Part shown: positions 1 to 7,354 of the stretch, in pieces | Layout: every line of letters begins with the position of its first letter | Position numbering within the stretch: the stretch's first letter is position 1 | Assembly: GCA_000242235.1 (NCBI GenBank) | Contig: JH590865.1 | Span: 99,877-163,876 of the forward strand | DNA: 64,000 nucleotides | Source of the DNA: Stomatobaculum longum | GTDB taxonomy: Bacteria; Bacillota; Clostridia; Lachnospirales; Lachnospiraceae | Direction of reading: 5' to 3' | Program-made: the position numbers and the translations under genes | Notes under the pieces: model-generated | Told to the model about the DNA's origin: nothing | The model's database searches: none | What the model saw: only the letters and a program-made list of their open reading frames with translations

Positions 1-156
1 GATAACGCCGAGTACCGCGATGAAGGTGCCATCGCCCTGGGTACCGCGAATACTCATGGCGCCGAAGAAACCGGCAGAGACACTCGCCCAGGGGAGAAAT
101 GCTCCGAGAATTGCAACAGCCGAGGAAATGATGATAAGCAAGCGATTTCGATTCAT
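1..156 (-). CDS. N-terminal fragment of a small membrane protein (runs off the left edge)
   Basis: Only the first 52 codons are in the window. The ATG at 156 is preceded by AAGGAGATATGTC, a good ribosome binding site. The peptide starts MNRNRLLIII and continues as a hydrophobic segment ending in LPWASVS, followed by a glycine-rich loop (GTQGDGTF) and the start of a second hydrophobic stretch. This layout (positive N-terminus, helix, a conserved LPW at the membrane exit, GDG loop) is common in small multi-pass bacterial membrane proteins of unknown function, some of which carry zinc-ribbon domains. Nothing in the fragment gives a function. Start and strand are well supported; identity is not. 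Confidence 0.6.
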   Translation of the reverse strand, partial: MNRNRLLIIISSAVAILGAFLPWASVSAGFFGAMSIRGTQGDGTFIAVLGVI

Positions 157-267
157 GACATATCTCCTTTCTATGCCATATAACTATATCATACTTTCAT
201 AAAATGCGACATATTGAACATGATAGATTTCTCTAAGCTTGTGATTGTGTAAAACTTACAAAACAGA

Positions 268-296
268 TTCACAAAGCGCTTTCTTTTTGGTACGAT
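268..296 (+). promoter_or_regulatory. Sigma-A-type promoter of pepF
   Basis: A -35 TTCACA (268-273) and a -10 TACGAT (291-296) are separated by 17 bp, placing the start point near 303, about 33 nt before the pepF ATG. It is the best-spaced match in the 179-bp gap between the divergent membrane protein gene and pepF. Confidence 0.5.
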
Positions 297-335
297 GATA
301 CAGAAGTCAACAATTGCTCTCGAAAGGAGAACCCA

Positions 336-2132
336 ATGGAACAGAAGCTGCCCAAGAGAAGTGAAGTTGCAGTGGAGCAGACCTGGAAGCTGGAGGATGT
401 CTACCCGGATGTACAGGCCTTTGAAGAAGATCTGAAGCGCGGCCTCGTCCTTGCGGACGAAATTGCGGGCTACGAGGGAAAACTCGGCGACGGCGCCGAG
501 GTACTCTTAAAGGTCTATGAGCTCTACCAGGAGTGCAAGAAGACAGACTACCGCTTCTTCGGCTATGCGATGATGCGAAGCGATGTGGACACCGGAAATG
601 CGGATAACCTCGCGCTCTTACAGAAAGCACAGAGTGCAGATGTAAAGATCCTCGAGAAGACAGCTTTCATTGAGCCGGAAGTATTGGCACTCGGCGAGGA
701 GAAGATGAACGCCTACTATGAGAGCTGCCCGGCGCTTCGCGCATTTCAGATTACGATTGACGATGCGATTCGCCTTGCGCCGCACACGCTGAATAAGAGC
801 GAGGAGAAGCTGCTCGCGGCGGCAAACATCATGGCACTTGCCCCCTATCAGAGCTTCTCGATGCTGCAGAATGCGGACATGAAGTTCCCGACGGTAAAGG
901 ACGGCGACGAGGAAGTGCAGATTACGAACGGCAGATTTACGCTGCTCGAGGCATCTCCGAACCGTGAGCTCCGCAAGGAAGTGTTTGAGCAGTACTACGG
1001 AACCTATAAGAGCTTCCGCAATACCATTGCTTCTCTCTACGATGCGCAGATGAAGCAGCTTTTCTTCTTTGCGAAGGCGAGAGGGTATAAGAGCTCCTTT
1101 GAGGCGGCGGTCGGCAGAGACAATGTGTCCCCGCAGGTCTGTGAGCGGCTGCTCTCGAGCGTTCACAAGAACATTGCGCCGTTCCACCGCTATATGGCAC
1201 TCAGAAAGAAGATGCTCGGCGTGGACGAGCTTCACATGTACGATGTTTACGCGAACATGTTAAAGGATTACGAGCGCAGCGTGACTTACGAGGAGGCAAA
1301 GGAGATGCTGCTCGAGGGTCTTGCACCGCTCGGCGATCACTACCTTGATTTGCTTCGCGAGGCGTTTGAGAATCGCTGGATCGATGCGGTCGAGAACGAG
1401 GGCAAGCGCGTCGGCGCGTACTGCAACTCGGTCTATGCGACGCATCCCTTTGTCCTGATGAACTTTAACAATACCTTCGAGGATGCCTTTGTGCTTGCGC
1501 ATGAGCTGGGTCATGCGATGCACTTCTGGCACTCCGACCACAGTCACGACTTCTTCAATGCACAGTATAAGATGTTTGTCGCCGAGGTCGCTTCGATTAC
1601 CAACGAAGTTCTGTTGAACCACTACCTGATCGGTAAGGCAGCGTCCCGCGAGGAGAAGGCGTATCTCATCAACCACCTGCTTGACAGCTTCAAGGGCACG
1701 CTGTTCCGCCAGGCGATGCTCGAGGAGTTTGAAATCGAGAGCAACCGGATGTCGGAGCAGGGCGTTCCGATTACGGCGGACAGCCTCTCCGAGCTCTATC
1801 TCCGCTTGAACAAGGAGTACTACGGTCCGGCTATGATATCCGATCCGCTGATCGGCGAGGAGTGGAGCCGTGTGCCGCACATGTACATGAACTTCTACTG
1901 CTATCAGTACGCGACGAGCTTTGCGGCTTCGGTTGCGGTCGCGAAGCGCATCCTGACCGAGGGAGAGCCCGCACTCAAGGATTACATCCGTTTCCTGTCC
2001 GCGGGTTGCACGGACGATCCGGTCAGCATCCTGAAGATTGCAGGCGTGGACCTTTCGACCGAGAAGCCGGTTGAGGACGCAATGAAGTATTTTGATGAAC
2101 TGCTGACACAGCTCGAGGAGTTGGCAGAGTAA
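336..2132 (+). CDS. pepF: Oligoendopeptidase F (M3 zinc metallopeptidase)
   Basis: The 598-residue product has the length and layout of PepF, a cytoplasmic zinc endopeptidase that cleaves short peptides. The zinc-binding HExxH motif reads HELGHAMH, with the first histidine at about residue 389 and E390 as catalytic base. It sits in the usual FVLAHELGHAMHFW context, and the third zinc ligand is expected in the EVAS segment about 25 residues later. The N-terminal half is helical and matches the PepF-specific N domain. The ATG follows GAAAGGAGAACCCA. The gene is monocistronic, with its own promoter (268-296) and a hairpin terminator immediately downstream. The family assignment is firm. Its natural substrates here are presumably peptides from uptake or protein turnover. 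Confidence 0.95.
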   Translation: MEQKLPKRSEVAVEQTWKLEDVYPDVQAFEEDLKRGLVLADEIAGYEGKLGDGAEVLLKVYELYQECKKTDYRFFGYAMMRSDVDTGNADNLALLQKAQSADVKILEKTAFIEPEVLALGEEKMNAYYESCPALRAFQITIDDAIRLAPHTLNKSEEKLLAAANIMALAPYQSFSMLQNADMKFPTVKDGDEEVQITNGRFTLLEASPNRELRKEVFEQYYGTYKSFRNTIASLYDAQMKQLFFFAKARGYKSSFEAAVGRDNVSPQVCERLLSSVHKNIAPFHRYMALRKKMLGVDELHMYDVYANMLKDYERSVTYEEAKEMLLEGLAPLGDHYLDLLREAFENRWIDAVENEGKRVGAYCNSVYATHPFVLMNFNNTFEDAFVLAHELGHAMHFWHSDHSHDFFNAQYKMFVAEVASITNEVLLNHYLIGKAASREEKAYLINHLLDSFKGTLFRQAMLEEFEIESNRMSEQGVPITADSLSELYLRLNKEYYGPAMISDPLIGEEWSRVPHMYMNFYCYQYATSFAASVAVAKRILTEGEPALKDYIRFLSAGCTDDPVSILKIAGVDLSTEKPVEDAMKYFDELLTQLEELAE

Positions 2133-2138
2133 ATCGCG

Positions 2139-2166
2139 AGAGGCGCCCGCAGGGGCGCCTCTTTTT
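2139..2166 (+). terminator. Rho-independent terminator of pepF
   Basis: An 8-bp GC-rich stem (GAGGCGCC pairing with GGCGCCTC) around a short loop is followed by CTTTTTG, starting seven bases after the pepF stop codon. Confidence 0.85.
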
Positions 2167-2229
2167 GTGCCGTGCTTCAGGCTGCTTAGGAGAGCAACGG
2201 GGGCAAAGAGCAGAAGAGGGAGGAAAACA

Positions 2230-2895
2230 ATGGCAGTTACATTTTTTGCGGCGCTTGCGCGCATGAAGTACATAGACCGCTGGGCCCTGATGCGGGCGAG
2301 CCGGCGCGAGAACCTGAGCGAGCACGCGGCCGAGGTCGCGATTCTCGCCCATGCGCTCTGTGAGATCGGAAATTTGCGCCACGGCAGACAGCTGAATGCC
2401 GAGCGCGCGGCTGTGATCGGGTTATTCCACGACGCGAGCGAGATTATTACCGGCGATATGCCGACGCCGGTCAAGTACGGCAGCGCAGCGCTCCGCGAAG
2501 CATATCACGCGGCGGAGGAGAGGGCGACGGAGAGTTTACTTGCGCGTCTGCCGAAGGATCTCGCAGCAGTCTATGCGCCCTTGCTCGGGATTGTCACGGC
2601 GGCGGAAGAGGGCGGCGCGGAAGAACTCTATCTTTGGCGGCTCGTCAAGGCAGCGGATAAGCTCTCGGCGTATATCAAGTGCCTTGAGGAAGAGAGCGCG
2701 GGAAATACGGAATTTCGGACGGCAAAGAAGACCATAGAGGCAGAGCTTGAAAAGCTCGCCGGGGAATTGCCGGAGCTTCGGGATTTTATGGAGAATTGTC
2801 TGCCGCCCTACGGCAATACGCTGGATGAGCTCTCCGTACAGGGTGACTGGGATGAAAAAAAGCATACGGAGACAGCGCCGGATGCGGAGGCCTGA
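2230..2895 (+). CDS. YfbR-like HD-domain 5'-deoxynucleotidase
   Basis: The 221-residue product opens with FFAALARMKYIDRWALMR and ENLSEHAAEVA, the signature of YfbR-type HD hydrolases that dephosphorylate deoxynucleoside 5'-monophosphates. The metal-binding histidine is in SEHAAEV, the HD pair in LFHDASE, and a second acidic site lies in the VKAADKLSAYIKC segment. The start chosen is the ATG at 2230 behind GGGAGGAAAACA. The frame is open upstream to 2167, but that part overlaps the pepF terminator and has no homology-like content. No promoter was recognised between 2167 and 2230, so it may depend on readthrough or a weak promoter. The HD-family call is strong; the exact substrate is inferred from family knowledge. 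Confidence 0.8.
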   Translation: MAVTFFAALARMKYIDRWALMRASRRENLSEHAAEVAILAHALCEIGNLRHGRQLNAERAAVIGLFHDASEIITGDMPTPVKYGSAALREAYHAAEERATESLLARLPKDLAAVYAPLLGIVTAAEEGGAEELYLWRLVKAADKLSAYIKCLEEESAGNTEFRTAKKTIEAELEKLAGELPELRDFMENCLPPYGNTLDELSVQGDWDEKKHTETAPDAEA

Positions 2896-2933
2896 CGCGA
2901 ACAAAAATTAGTGTCTCTAAAGTTAAAAAAATT

Positions 2934-2961
2934 TTGACTTTTCCGGAAAAGGTGGTATTCT
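2934..2961 (+). promoter_or_regulatory. Promoter of the metal-efflux operon
   Basis: -35 TTGACT (2934-2939), a 16-bp spacer and -10 TATTCT (2956-2961). Predicted transcription starts near 2968, immediately before the palindromic operator at 2974-2995, so a bound repressor would block initiation or clearance. Confidence 0.7.
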
Positions 2962-2973
2962 GGAATCAACAAA

Positions 2974-2995
2974 TGAACAAATGCTCATATGTTCA
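2974..2995 (+). promoter_or_regulatory. Palindromic ArsR/SmtB-type operator
   Basis: A 22-bp near-perfect palindrome has outer half-sites TGAACA (2974-2979) and TGTTCA (2990-2995), with ATG and CAT also symmetric inside. Spacing and sequence resemble the 12-2-12 operators of SmtB/CzrA/CadC-type repressors. It lies between the promoter and the arsR-type gene, pointing to autoregulation of the whole operon. Confidence 0.75.
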
Positions 2996-3031
2996 AATGT
3001 GATAGATACTTGCAAATTCAGAGGAGGAGAT

Positions 3032-3340
3032 ATGCCGGAGAAAATCAGACAGCAGGTGCCGAGCGAAGATCAGCTCTACGATCTCGCCGAGCTCTTTAAG
3101 GTTTTCGGAGACTCGACGCGAATCCGGATTTTATACCGTCTGTTTTCGGGAGAGTACGGCGTGAATGAGCTTGCGGAGAGCCTGAACCTCACGCAGTCGG
3201 CCGTTTCTCACCAGCTGAAACTGTTAAAACAGGCAAGGCTGGTGCGGGCGCGCCGCGAGGGTAAGTCGATGATATATGCGCTCGCCGATGACCATGTGAG
3301 CACGATGATCGGGCAGGGATTGGAACACATTGCAGAATAA
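3032..3340 (+). CDS. ArsR/SmtB-family metal-sensing repressor (zinc-type alpha-5 site)
   Basis: This 102-residue winged-helix repressor has its recognition helix in LNLTQSAVSHQLKLL (about residues 51-65). The C-terminal helix carries D86, H88, H99 and E102, exactly the spacing (D-x-H, 10 residues, H-x-x-E) of the alpha-5 zinc site of SmtB-type sensors. The cysteine-rich alpha-3 site (ELCVCDL) of CadC/ArsR cadmium, lead or arsenic sensors is absent: the equivalent stretch reads GEYGVNELA. Zinc (or cobalt) is therefore the likely signal. The start is the ATG at 3032 behind GAGGAGGAGAT; an in-frame ATG at 2981 lies inside the operator and lacks a ribosome binding site. It is the first gene of the operon with the HMA protein and the P-type ATPase, and probably represses all three. 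Confidence 0.9.
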   Translation: MPEKIRQQVPSEDQLYDLAELFKVFGDSTRIRILYRLFSGEYGVNELAESLNLTQSAVSHQLKLLKQARLVRARREGKSMIYALADDHVSTMIGQGLEHIAE

Positions 3341-3351
3341 GGAGACGAAAG

Positions 3352-3567
3352 ATGAAAAAGAAGTTCGCTTGTGAAATTGATTGTGCAAATTGCGCGCAGA
3401 AGGTGGAAGATGCAATCCGGAAGGTGGACGGCGTCGTGGATGTGAAGGTGAATTTCCTGATGCAGAAGTTCACTCTCGAGGCAGAGGACGCGTCGTTTGA
3501 GCAGGTTCTGGATGCCGCAATCCGGGCCGGACAGCGTGTTGAGGCGGACTTTACGGTGGTGCGTTGA
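3352..3567 (+). CDS. Stand-alone heavy-metal-associated (HMA) domain protein
   Basis: A 71-residue single-domain protein with the ferredoxin-like HMA pattern. The metal-binding motif is DCANC, with cysteines at residues 11 and 14, followed by the typical KVEDAIRKVDGVVDVKVN helix-strand. It starts 11 nt after the repressor and ends 14 nt before the ATPase ORF. In many ZntA-like pumps an HMA domain is fused to the ATPase N-terminus; here it is a separate gene, and the ATPase begins directly with membrane helices. It probably delivers or senses Zn/Cd for the pump. A copper-chaperone role is possible but less likely, given the zinc-type repressor and the Asp before the first Cys. Confidence 0.85.
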   Translation: MKKKFACEIDCANCAQKVEDAIRKVDGVVDVKVNFLMQKFTLEAEDASFEQVLDAAIRAGQRVEADFTVVR

Positions 3568-3581
3568 TAGGAGGAAGGGGT

Positions 3582-5468
3582 ATGAATCGGAAACAACAAA
3601 CCCTCTTAAAGCGCATTTTACTTGCGGTCGCGGGCTATGCGGCCGTTCTGATTTTTGACAAGAGCGGCGCGGCCGAAAGTCTGCAAATGCCCGGGGGGAT
3701 ACTCGGTGTCCTCTTTCTGTTCCCCTATCTTCTGGTGGGACGAGAGGTCATCTTAAAGGCGCTCAAGAACATACGAAACGGTCAGGTCTTTGACGAGAAC
3801 TTTTTAATGCTCATTGCAACCGTCGCTGCCTTTGGCATCGGTGAGTACTCGGAGGCCTGCGCGGTCATGATTTTCTACCAGGTCGGTGAGCTCTTCGAGT
3901 CGCTCGCGGTCGGAAAATCCAGAGCTTCGATCACGGCGATGATGAGCATTGCGCCGGAATCGGCCAATGTGGAGCGGGACGGAAAAATCGAGGAAGTGGA
4001 TCCGGACGAGGTAGAGGTCGGCGAAGTGATACTGATTCGCCCGGGCGAAAAGGTGCCGCTCGACGGCATTGTCCTCGAGGGAAGTTCTTTTCTCGACACG
4101 GCGGCGTTGACCGGTGAGCCGGTGCCGCGCGAAGTGCGCCCCGGCGATGCGGTGATCAGCGGCTGTGTGAACGGCGAGACAGCGCTCCGCGTTAAGACAA
4201 GTAAGGCCTATGAGGACTCGACGGTTGCGCGGATTCTGCAGCTGGTCGAGAGCGCGAGCGAGAAGAAGACTCGCATGGAGAACTTCATCACCCGCTTTGC
4301 GCGCTGGTATACGCCGATTGTGACGGTCACGGCACTCCTGCTGGCACTGATCCCGCCGCTTTTCTTCGGCGCACCGGCGGCGCCCTGGATTAAGCGCGCC
4401 TGCATTTTCTTAATTGTCTCCTGCCCCTGCGCACTGGTCATCTCGGTGCCCCTCGGCTTCTTCGGCGGCATCGGCGCGGCGTCAAAGCGCGGTGTTCTCG
4501 TCAAGGGCTCCAACTTTCTCGAGACCGCTGCGGAGTTAAAGACGCTGGTGTTTGATAAGACCGGTACGCTGACCCGGGGAGAGTTTCGTGTGGTTGGGAT
4601 TCACCCCGCGGAGGGGTGCAGCGAGGAGGAACTTCTCTCGATGGCGGCGCACGGAGAGAGCCTCTCTTCGCATCCGATTGCCCAATCCATTTTACAGGCC
4701 TACGGCGGTGAAATTGACCGCGCGCGTCTCGGCGAGATGCATGAGGCGGCCGGGCACGGGCTCGAGGGCATGCTGGACGGCAGAGAGTTGCTTCTCGGCA
4801 ACGAAAAGTTGCTTAAGAGCAAAGACATTGATTTCCCCGCGGTCAAGGAGCACGGAACCGTGGTATACGCCGCACACGGCGGCAGTTATGTGGGACATAT
4901 CATCATTGCGGATGTCGTGAAGCCGGGCGCAGCGGCGGCACTTAGGCAGCTCCGCGAAGTCGGCATCGAGAAGCTGGTCATGCTGACCGGCGACCGGAAG
5001 GACGCCGCGGAGGCGATTGCCGCGGAGGTCGGTGTCGATACGGTCTATCACGACTTACTGCCCGCGGACAAGGTTGAGAAGGTCGAGGCCCTGCTCGCGG
5101 CCGAGAAAAACGGCGAAAAGGTCGGTTTTGTCGGCGACGGCATCAACGATGCGCCGGTCTTGATGCGCGCGGATGTGGGCATTGCGATGGGCTCGCTCGG
5201 CAGCGACGCGGCGATCGAGGCGGCGGATCTTGTTATCATGGACGACGAGCTCTCGAAGCTTGCGGACATCATCCGCATTTCGAGAAAGACGGTGCGCATT
5301 GTGCGGCAGAATGTTGCCTTTGCGCTGATCGTCAAAGCGGCGGTCCTGATTCTCGGCATCTTCGGGCTCGCGAACATGTGGGAAGCGGTCTTCGGCGATG
5401 TCGGTGTGACGGTGATTGCTGTGCTGAACGCGATGCGCGCGCTCACCCCGCCGTCCGCTCAGCACTGA
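3582..5468 (+). CDS. Zinc/cadmium-type P1B ATPase (ZntA-like efflux pump)
   Basis: The 628-residue product carries all P1B-ATPase hallmarks: the actuator TGEP loop (ALTGEPVPREV), the transmembrane CPC motif (C281, C283 in SCPCALVIS), the phosphorylation site DKTGTLT (D325), the nucleotide-domain HP dipeptide (SSHPIAQS) and GDGINDAPVL. The C-terminal helix has LNAMRALTPP, resembling Zn/Cd pumps rather than copper pumps. No HMA domain is fused at the N-terminus; the preceding gene supplies one. Translation probably starts at ATG 3582, preceded by AGGAGGAAGGGGT; an ATG at 3564 overlaps the previous stop. The gene ends 26 bp inside the convergent LysR gene. It likely exports Zn(II), Cd(II) or Pb(II) under control of the upstream repressor. 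Confidence 0.93.
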   Translation: MNRKQQTLLKRILLAVAGYAAVLIFDKSGAAESLQMPGGILGVLFLFPYLLVGREVILKALKNIRNGQVFDENFLMLIATVAAFGIGEYSEACAVMIFYQVGELFESLAVGKSRASITAMMSIAPESANVERDGKIEEVDPDEVEVGEVILIRPGEKVPLDGIVLEGSSFLDTAALTGEPVPREVRPGDAVISGCVNGETALRVKTSKAYEDSTVARILQLVESASEKKTRMENFITRFARWYTPIVTVTALLLALIPPLFFGAPAAPWIKRACIFLIVSCPCALVISVPLGFFGGIGAASKRGVLVKGSNFLETAAELKTLVFDKTGTLTRGEFRVVGIHPAEGCSEEELLSMAAHGESLSSHPIAQSILQAYGGEIDRARLGEMHEAAGHGLEGMLDGRELLLGNEKLLKSKDIDFPAVKEHGTVVYAAHGGSYVGHIIIADVVKPGAAAALRQLREVGIEKLVMLTGDRKDAAEAIAAEVGVDTVYHDLLPADKVEKVEALLAAEKNGEKVGFVGDGINDAPVLMRADVGIAMGSLGSDAAIEAADLVIMDDELSKLADIIRISRKTVRIVRQNVAFALIVKAAVLILGIFGLANMWEAVFGDVGVTVIAVLNAMRALTPPSAQH

Positions 5469-6375
5469 GGCAGCGCTCGATTTCTTCGAGAAAATGAAGC
5501 ATCAGATCATTCGGAACGGTTCCCTTTTTAAAAATGTAACCAATCCGCATGGTCTGATTTTTATTGTGCCTGTCCTCGCGGAAGGGCACGGCGACATAGT
5601 CGGAGCCGTTTAAGTCGCGGCTTATGATGCCCGAGCAGAGCGTGTAGCCCTGAATGGAGCGCATGAGATTTAAGTTGGTCGCGCGGTCGGAGGTCTTAAT
5701 GACGCGCGGGTAGTCGCGGTCGCTTAAGATTTCCTCGGCGAGAAAGGCAGAACTGTCTTCTCCCTGGTCAAACTGAATGCAGGGGTAGGGCTGCAGTTCT
5801 TCGAAGCTGATTGCGTCGAGGGAGGCCAGCGGGTGGTCTTTGTAGAGATAGACATAGGCGTTGCACTCAATCAGCGGGTGGAATTCGAGCAGTTCCTCGC
5901 GGAAAATTTTCGAGAGAAAGCGGTGGTTAAAGCTGCTCTCGTAGAGGATGCCGACATCGGACTTGCCGCTGATCACGTTGCGGATGACATCGTTCGTGCG
6001 GGTCTCGAGCACCGAGAACTGGTACTCATTCGTGTCAAAACGCCGGGTCATATTGGCAAAGGCCTGGGTCACAAAGGAGTAGTGCTGGGTTGAGATCGAA
6101 AAGCGCTGCCGGATCTGGCGGGAAGCGCCGAAGCGGTCCATCAGGAGTTCATATTGCTGGTGGAGTTCTCTCGCGCGCGCCAGAAATTCCGTGCCGTCCG
6201 GTGTCAGGCTGATGCCGCGTGAGTTTCGGTTAAAGAGACGGAAGCCCAGTTCTTCTTCGGCCTCTTTGACGGCGTTCGTGAGAGCGGGCTGCGAGAGGAA
6301 GAGCTTTTCCGCGGCGCGGTTGATGCTGCCGGCATCGGCGATTTCCGTGAGATAATAGATTTGCTGAAGGGTCAT
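5443..6375 (-). CDS. LysR-family transcriptional regulator
   Basis: A 310-residue LysR protein. The N-terminal winged helix (IYYLTEIADAGSINRAAEKL, then LFLSQPALTNAVKEAEEELG) is followed by an effector-binding domain with the usual two-lobed pattern. The start is the ATG at 6375 behind GGGAGGCTGTC; the open frame extends to 6696, but the upstream part is not LysR-like. A promoter fits at 6428-6456. No divergently transcribed target gene is adjacent, so its regulon cannot be read from context. Its last 26 bp overlap the end of the metal ATPase gene tail to tail. Family call firm, function unknown. Confidence 0.88.
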   Translation of the reverse strand: MTLQQIYYLTEIADAGSINRAAEKLFLSQPALTNAVKEAEEELGFRLFNRNSRGISLTPDGTEFLARARELHQQYELLMDRFGASRQIRQRFSISTQHYSFVTQAFANMTRRFDTNEYQFSVLETRTNDVIRNVISGKSDVGILYESSFNHRFLSKIFREELLEFHPLIECNAYVYLYKDHPLASLDAISFEELQPYPCIQFDQGEDSSAFLAEEILSDRDYPRVIKTSDRATNLNLMRSIQGYTLCSGIISRDLNGSDYVAVPFREDRHNKNQTMRIGYIFKKGTVPNDLMLHFLEEIERCLSAERTAG

Positions 6376-6427
6376 GACAGCCTCCCGATATATCTTGGAT
6401 TGATAGCGTAGCGTGTAATCGCATTTG

Positions 6428-6456
6428 ATACTAACATGCAAAACCGGGCGAAACAA
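6428..6456 (-). promoter_or_regulatory. Promoter of the lysR gene
   Basis: On the minus strand, -35 TTGTTT (6456-6451), a 17-bp spacer and -10 TAGTAT (6433-6428), with a TG dinucleotide just upstream of the -10. The leader to the ATG at 6375 is about 45 nt. Confidence 0.5.
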
Positions 6457-6573
6457 GGTTATCGCCGCGGCAAACCGGGCGCGGCGGCGAAACAGGAAAT
6501 AAGCGCGGGCAAGATAGGGAGAAAGCGGTGAAGACAGAGCGCGATTGAATTGAAAAAGCAGGATTTCAGGGCA

Positions 6574-6620
6574 GGAAAAGAGCTCGTCGCCGGAAAGACC
6601 GGAGACGAGCTCTTTTTGGG
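6574..6620 (-). terminator. Terminator between the riboflavin operon and lysR
   Basis: A 10-bp inverted repeat (AGAGCTCGTC at 6579-6588, GACGAGCTCT at 6604-6613) with an inner CCGG pair is flanked by T runs on both strands. It lies about 215 nt downstream of ribH and would end that transcript before the lysR promoter. The rest of the 6376-6828 interval shows only the lysR promoter and no convincing gene. Confidence 0.75.
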
Positions 6621-6828
6621 CTAAGCGGAAGTAAAGTGGGCGCGCAAGTTCCGGTATTCGCCGGAAGGCTTGCCGAGTCTGTGCCTGTTTCGGCAAGCTG
6701 CCATTGCGATTTGCGATAAAAGCAGATGAGAAAGGCCGCGGCGTATGCGCTCCCCAAACAGTGCCGGCTTTACGCTTGCCCTCGGAAGCGAAGTTCGTTT
6801 CCGAAGGGAAGCGAAACGAAAAGCAGGC

Positions 6829-7299
6829 TCAGAGTTTCTCGAGGAGAGAAATCATTTCGAGCGCAGCGACCGCGCATTCGAAGCCTTTGTTGCCGGCCTT
6901 CGAGCCTGCGCGGAGCAGTGCCTGCTCGAGCGTGTCGCAGGTCAGAACGCCGAAGAGCACGGGGAGTCCGCTCTCCAAGCCGACGGCGGCCAGTCCCTTG
7001 GAGACTTCGTTGCAAACATAGGTATAGTGGTCGGTATCGCCGCGAATGACCGCGCCGAGCGCAATGACTGCGTCGTACTTGCCGCTTTCCGCCATCTTTT
7101 TGGCGACAAGGGGGAGCTCAAAGGCGCCGGGCACCTTGACGAGTGAAATCTGTGAGGGAAGAACGCCGTGGCGGAGCAGAGCATCCTCCGCGCCGTCAAT
7201 CAGGCGGGAGACCACGATGTCGTTAAAGCGCGCCGCGACGATGCCGACGCGGATTTTTTCGGGGGACTCGAGATGTAAGATTCCTTCGTAAAGATTCAT
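6829..7299 (-). CDS. ribH: 6,7-dimethyl-8-ribityllumazine synthase
   Basis: The 156-residue protein has the lumazine synthase signatures: [10 protein letters not shown] at the N-terminus, the VPGAFELPL strand, [20 protein letters not shown] with the catalytic-site histidine, [16 protein letters not shown], and the C-terminal [20 protein letters not shown]. It condenses 5-amino-6-ribitylaminouracil with 3,4-dihydroxy-2-butanone 4-phosphate, the penultimate step of riboflavin synthesis, normally as a large oligomer. It is the last gene of the ribD-ribE-ribBA-ribH operon, starting 55 nt after ribBA with AGAGAGGATAAACC before the ATG, and is controlled by the FMN riboswitch at the head of the operon. 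Confidence 0.97.
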   Translation of the reverse strand: MNLYEGILHLESPEKIRVGIVAARFNDIVVSRLIDGAEDALLRHGVLPSQISLVKVPGAFELPLVAKKMAESGKYDAVIALGAVIRGDTDHYTYVCNEVSKGLAAVGLESGLPVLFGVLTCDTLEQALLRAGSKAGNKGFECAVAALEMISLLEKL

Positions 7300-7354
7300 G
7301 GTTTATCCTCTCTTTCGCTGGTTCAAAGTCAGGGGTATTTGCATGCAAAGCGTT

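Noticed and set aside
1260..2474. 404-codon minus-strand frame opposite pepF
   Set aside because: It is antisense to a well-supported gene and spans its terminator; no ribosome binding site or domain was seen.
2981..3031. ATG at 2981 as the start of the ArsR-type repressor
   Set aside because: It lies within the operator close to the predicted transcription start and has no ribosome binding site; ATG 3032 has an excellent one.
6755..6828. Inverted repeat just after ribH as the operon terminator
   Set aside because: The stem has mismatches and no T run follows; the hairpin at 6579-6613 is far better.
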